DNA from: Candidatus Saccharimonadota bacterium
GTDB taxonomy: Bacteria > Patescibacteria > Saccharimonadia > Saccharimonadales > UBA4665
Assembly (NCBI GenBank): GCA_018061705.1
Contig: JAGOTO010000039.1
Location: 1-5,118, forward strand
DNA length: 5,118 nt
Direction: 5' to 3'
A program made the position numbers and the translations under genes. The notes below the pieces were generated by a model, which was not told the origin of the DNA, made no database searches, and saw nothing but the letters and a program-made list of their open reading frames with translations. Of the stretch, positions 4,241 to 5,118 are shown in pieces; positions within the stretch are counted from its first letter, which is position 1, and each line of letters begins with the position of its first letter.

Positions 4241-4439
4241 GCATCTCGGTATCAGGTACTTTGTTCGGGGCACACCCCACGCAGTCACTCAGGAAAACCC
4301 CGTACCGCAATGATCATTAATATTCGCAGAAGGCTCGCAACGAGATGTCTGAGGAGTCGTGACTCCGTGATGCCGCCGAGGCTATTGATGAATTTGTGAG
4401 ATGAATTATATTTTTCTGTGAAAGATTGGCGTATAGTAA
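4241..4439. other. Divergent intergenic region with several inverted repeats
   Basis: No gene is supported. Visible pairings: GGGG (4267-4270) with CCCC (4275-4278), or in competition CGGGG (4266-4270) with CCCCG (4298-4302); palindrome ATGATCAT (4310-4317); CTCG/CGAG (4334-4337/4341-4344); GGAGTC/GACTCC (4353-4358/4361-4366) with a 2-nt spacer. A broken frame at 4321-4404 is coding-like but has an internal TGA at 4360-4362. Confidence 0.45.
4385..4412 (+). promoter_or_regulatory. Possible promoter of the KGG-repeat gene
   Basis: TTGATG (4385-4390; four of six) and TATATT (4407-4412; five of six) are 16 bp apart; transcription would start near 4420, about 20 nt before the ATG at 4440. A second -10-like hexamer, TATAGT (4432-4437), is too close to that ATG but would suit a start at 4461. 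Which one is used cannot be decided from sequence. Confidence 0.4.
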
Positions 4440-4673
4440 ATGGCGGAAAGTGGGGCAACTATGGTTCAGTCAAAAGGGAAGGGATGGCGCGGAGATCCCG
4501 AAGGGCATGCTCGAGCTGGCCAAAAGGGCGGGCAGAGGAGCGGAGGAAATTTCAAAAATGACCCGAAACGCGCTGCTGCCGCTGGAAAGAAAGGCGGCAG
4601 TGTCAGCCCTGGCAATTTCAAGTATGATCCCGAACGAGCCAAAAGTGCTGGACGGAAAGGAGGCATGAAATAG
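4440..4673 (+). CDS. Small KGG-repeat (Con-10-like) protein
   Basis: A 77-residue, Lys/Gly/Ala-rich, probably disordered hydrophilic protein of the KGG-motif type (related to fungal conidiation protein Con-10 and bacterial stress proteins such as YciG). Three repeats have an exact 22-residue period: KGG at 29-31, 51-53 and 73-75; Asp-Pro at 19-20, 41-42 and 63-64; and GNFK at 36-39 and 58-61. The second and third repeats read GNFKNDPKRAAAAGKKGG and GNFKYDPERAKSAGRKGG. Highly basic, so nucleic-acid binding is possible but inferred. The start is uncertain: ATG 4440 has no Shine-Dalgarno; ATG 4461 (MVQSKGKGW) is an alternative. No membrane segment or signal. Lies 44 bp upstream of the GlsB-like gene, likely in one transcript; both families are associated with stress. 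Confidence 0.8.
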   Translation: MAESGATMVQSKGKGWRGDPEGHARAGQKGGQRSGGNFKNDPKRAAAAGKKGGSVSPGNFKYDPERAKSAGRKGGMK

Positions 4674-4717
4674 GGGTCGCGGGGTTGTTTGCTATAAATA
4701 AAAGAAGGAGTCTTATA

Positions 4718-4969
4718 ATGGATTTTATCGTCTGGATAGTGTTTGGAGCATTGGCAGGTTGGGTCGCGTCGATGATTGCAGGAACGAATGCCCAACAGGG
4801 CCTCTTGATGAACGTCGTCGTCGGTGTTGTCGGTGCGTTCGTCGGTGGATGGGTTATGAAGCAATTTGGTGAACAGGGCGTGTCTGGCTTTAATCTGTAT
4901 AGCTTTTTGGTCGCTGTAGCGGGATCAGTCCTGCTCTTGTTTGTGTATCGTATGGTTACAAAAAAATAA
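4718..4969 (+). CDS. GlsB/YeaQ/YmgE family small membrane protein
   Basis: An 83-residue inner-membrane protein of the family formerly called transglycosylase-associated; function is not firmly known, and members are often induced by envelope or general stress. Three hydrophobic helices: residues 3-21 (FIVWIVFGALAGWVASMIA), 29-47 and 60-80. The small-residue patterns are typical: GALAGWVAS in helix 1, and N32VVVGVVGAFVGGW in helix 2. The length matches the family's usual 80-90. The ATG at 4718 is fixed by GAAGGAG at 4704-4710 with 7-nt spacing; an upstream TTG at 4685 would add 11 polar residues before helix 1 and lacks a ribosome site. TATAAA at 4693-4698 is a possible own -10, but a start there would leave almost no leader before the Shine-Dalgarno, so co-transcription with the KGG gene is likelier. 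Ends with TAA. Confidence 0.93.
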   Translation: MDFIVWIVFGALAGWVASMIAGTNAQQGLLMNVVVGVVGAFVGGWVMKQFGEQGVSGFNLYSFLVAVAGSVLLLFVYRMVTKK

Positions 4970-4984
4970 AACCAGGTATCACCA

Positions 4985-5020
4985 ACCCACATAAGACCTG
5001 CCCGATGGGTGGGTCTTATT
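4985..5020 (+). terminator. Terminator-like hairpin after the GlsB-like gene
   Basis: ATAAGACC (4991-4998) pairs with GGTCTTAT-type sequence (5012-5019), continuing through two G-T pairs to CCC/GGG (5001-5003/5007-5009) with a GAT loop: 13 pairs. The tail (TTATTGATTG) is only moderately T-rich. ACCCAC (4985-4990) could instead pair with GTGGGT (5009-5014), a competing shorter stem. Confidence 0.6.
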
Positions 5021-5022
5021 GA

Positions 5023-5052
5023 TTGTCGCGAAATCCAGGCGGAGCATATATA
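5023..5052 (+). promoter_or_regulatory. Possible promoter for a gene beyond the right edge
   Basis: TTGTCG (5023-5028; four of six) and TATATA (5047-5052; five of six) are 18 bp apart. The predicted start near 5058 lies in the hairpin GGGCGA/TCGCCC (5053-5067). Further on are GAGGTGA (5085-5091) and a small hairpin GGTGA/TCACC (5087-5099). No start codon at proper spacing from GAGG is seen before the window ends. Confidence 0.4.
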
Positions 5053-5118
5053 GGGCGACTTTCGCCCAGGATCAGATAATAACAGAGGTGATATTCACCC
5101 CATCGTTGGCATGTGCTG

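Noticed and set aside
3434..4313. Three + strand frames opposite or partly opposite the hydrolase gene (3434-3619, 3671-3940, 4077-4313)
   Set aside because: Shadows of the - strand hydrolase gene, which has motifs and a promoter; none has an RBS or a known domain.
4656..4673. AAAGGAGG followed by ATG-AAA-TAG at the end of the KGG gene
   Set aside because: The motif simply encodes Lys-Gly-Gly, the spacing to ATG is 1 nt, and the frame has two codons.
4685..4717. TTG 4685 start for the GlsB-like protein
   Set aside because: Adds polar residues absent from the family and ignores the GAAGGAG site before ATG 4718.
4426..4992. Frames overlapping the KGG and GlsB-like genes (4426-4668 +, 4466-4864 -, 4618-4992 -)
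   Set aside because: Composition mirrors the repeats or membrane helices of the real genes; no start signals.

Overview
The window looks like a chromosomal stretch from a reduced-genome bacterium, most likely a Patescibacteria/CPR member of the Saccharibacteria (TM7) type. That assignment is inference. It rests on the gene set (Nudix - rnc - rpsP - khpA - trmD followed by small KGG-repeat and GlsB-like proteins), on several genes that appear to be transcribed without a leader, and on protein details (Asn in the RNase III 'ILAN..E' motif, a short TrmD, acidic tails on S16 and KhpA). It was made without a database search. No phage, IS, CRISPR, tRNA or rRNA is visible.

Left part (1-2676, all + strand): the end of a Nudix hydrolase whose N-terminus is cut by the window edge; an AT-rich imperfect palindrome; rnc (RNase III); a 203-bp gap ending in a near-consensus extended -10 promoter; rpsP (ribosomal protein S16); a 202-bp gap with a 15-codon reading frame behind a good Shine-Dalgarno; khpA (KH-domain RNA-binding protein); and a 190-bp structured gap ending in a terminator-like hairpin. 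These genes serve RNA processing, 30S assembly and RNA binding. They correspond to the widespread rpsP-khpA-rimM-trmD-rplS cluster, but rimM and rplS are not in their usual places.

Middle (2677-4440): trmD (tRNA m1G37 methyltransferase) on the + strand converges with an alpha/beta-hydrolase gene on the - strand. The two stop codons are 6 bp apart and form the ends of a 12-bp perfect palindrome. The hydrolase has a clear TTGACA/TATCAT promoter almost abutting its ATG.

Right part (4441-5118, + strand): a small Lys/Gly-rich protein built of three 22-residue KGG repeats, then a three-helix membrane protein of the GlsB/YeaQ/YmgE family with a strong ribosome binding site and a terminator. A promoter-like sequence near the right edge probably serves a gene outside the window.

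Two start signals recur. rpsP, khpA and glsB-like have good Shine-Dalgarno sequences. rnc, trmD and the hydrolase have a -10-like hexamer 7-9 nt before the ATG and no Shine-Dalgarno, which suggests leaderless mRNAs. No wholly new system is evident. The most unusual material is in the intergenic regions: the small ORF upstream of khpA, the alternative hairpins before trmD, and the palindrome before rnc.
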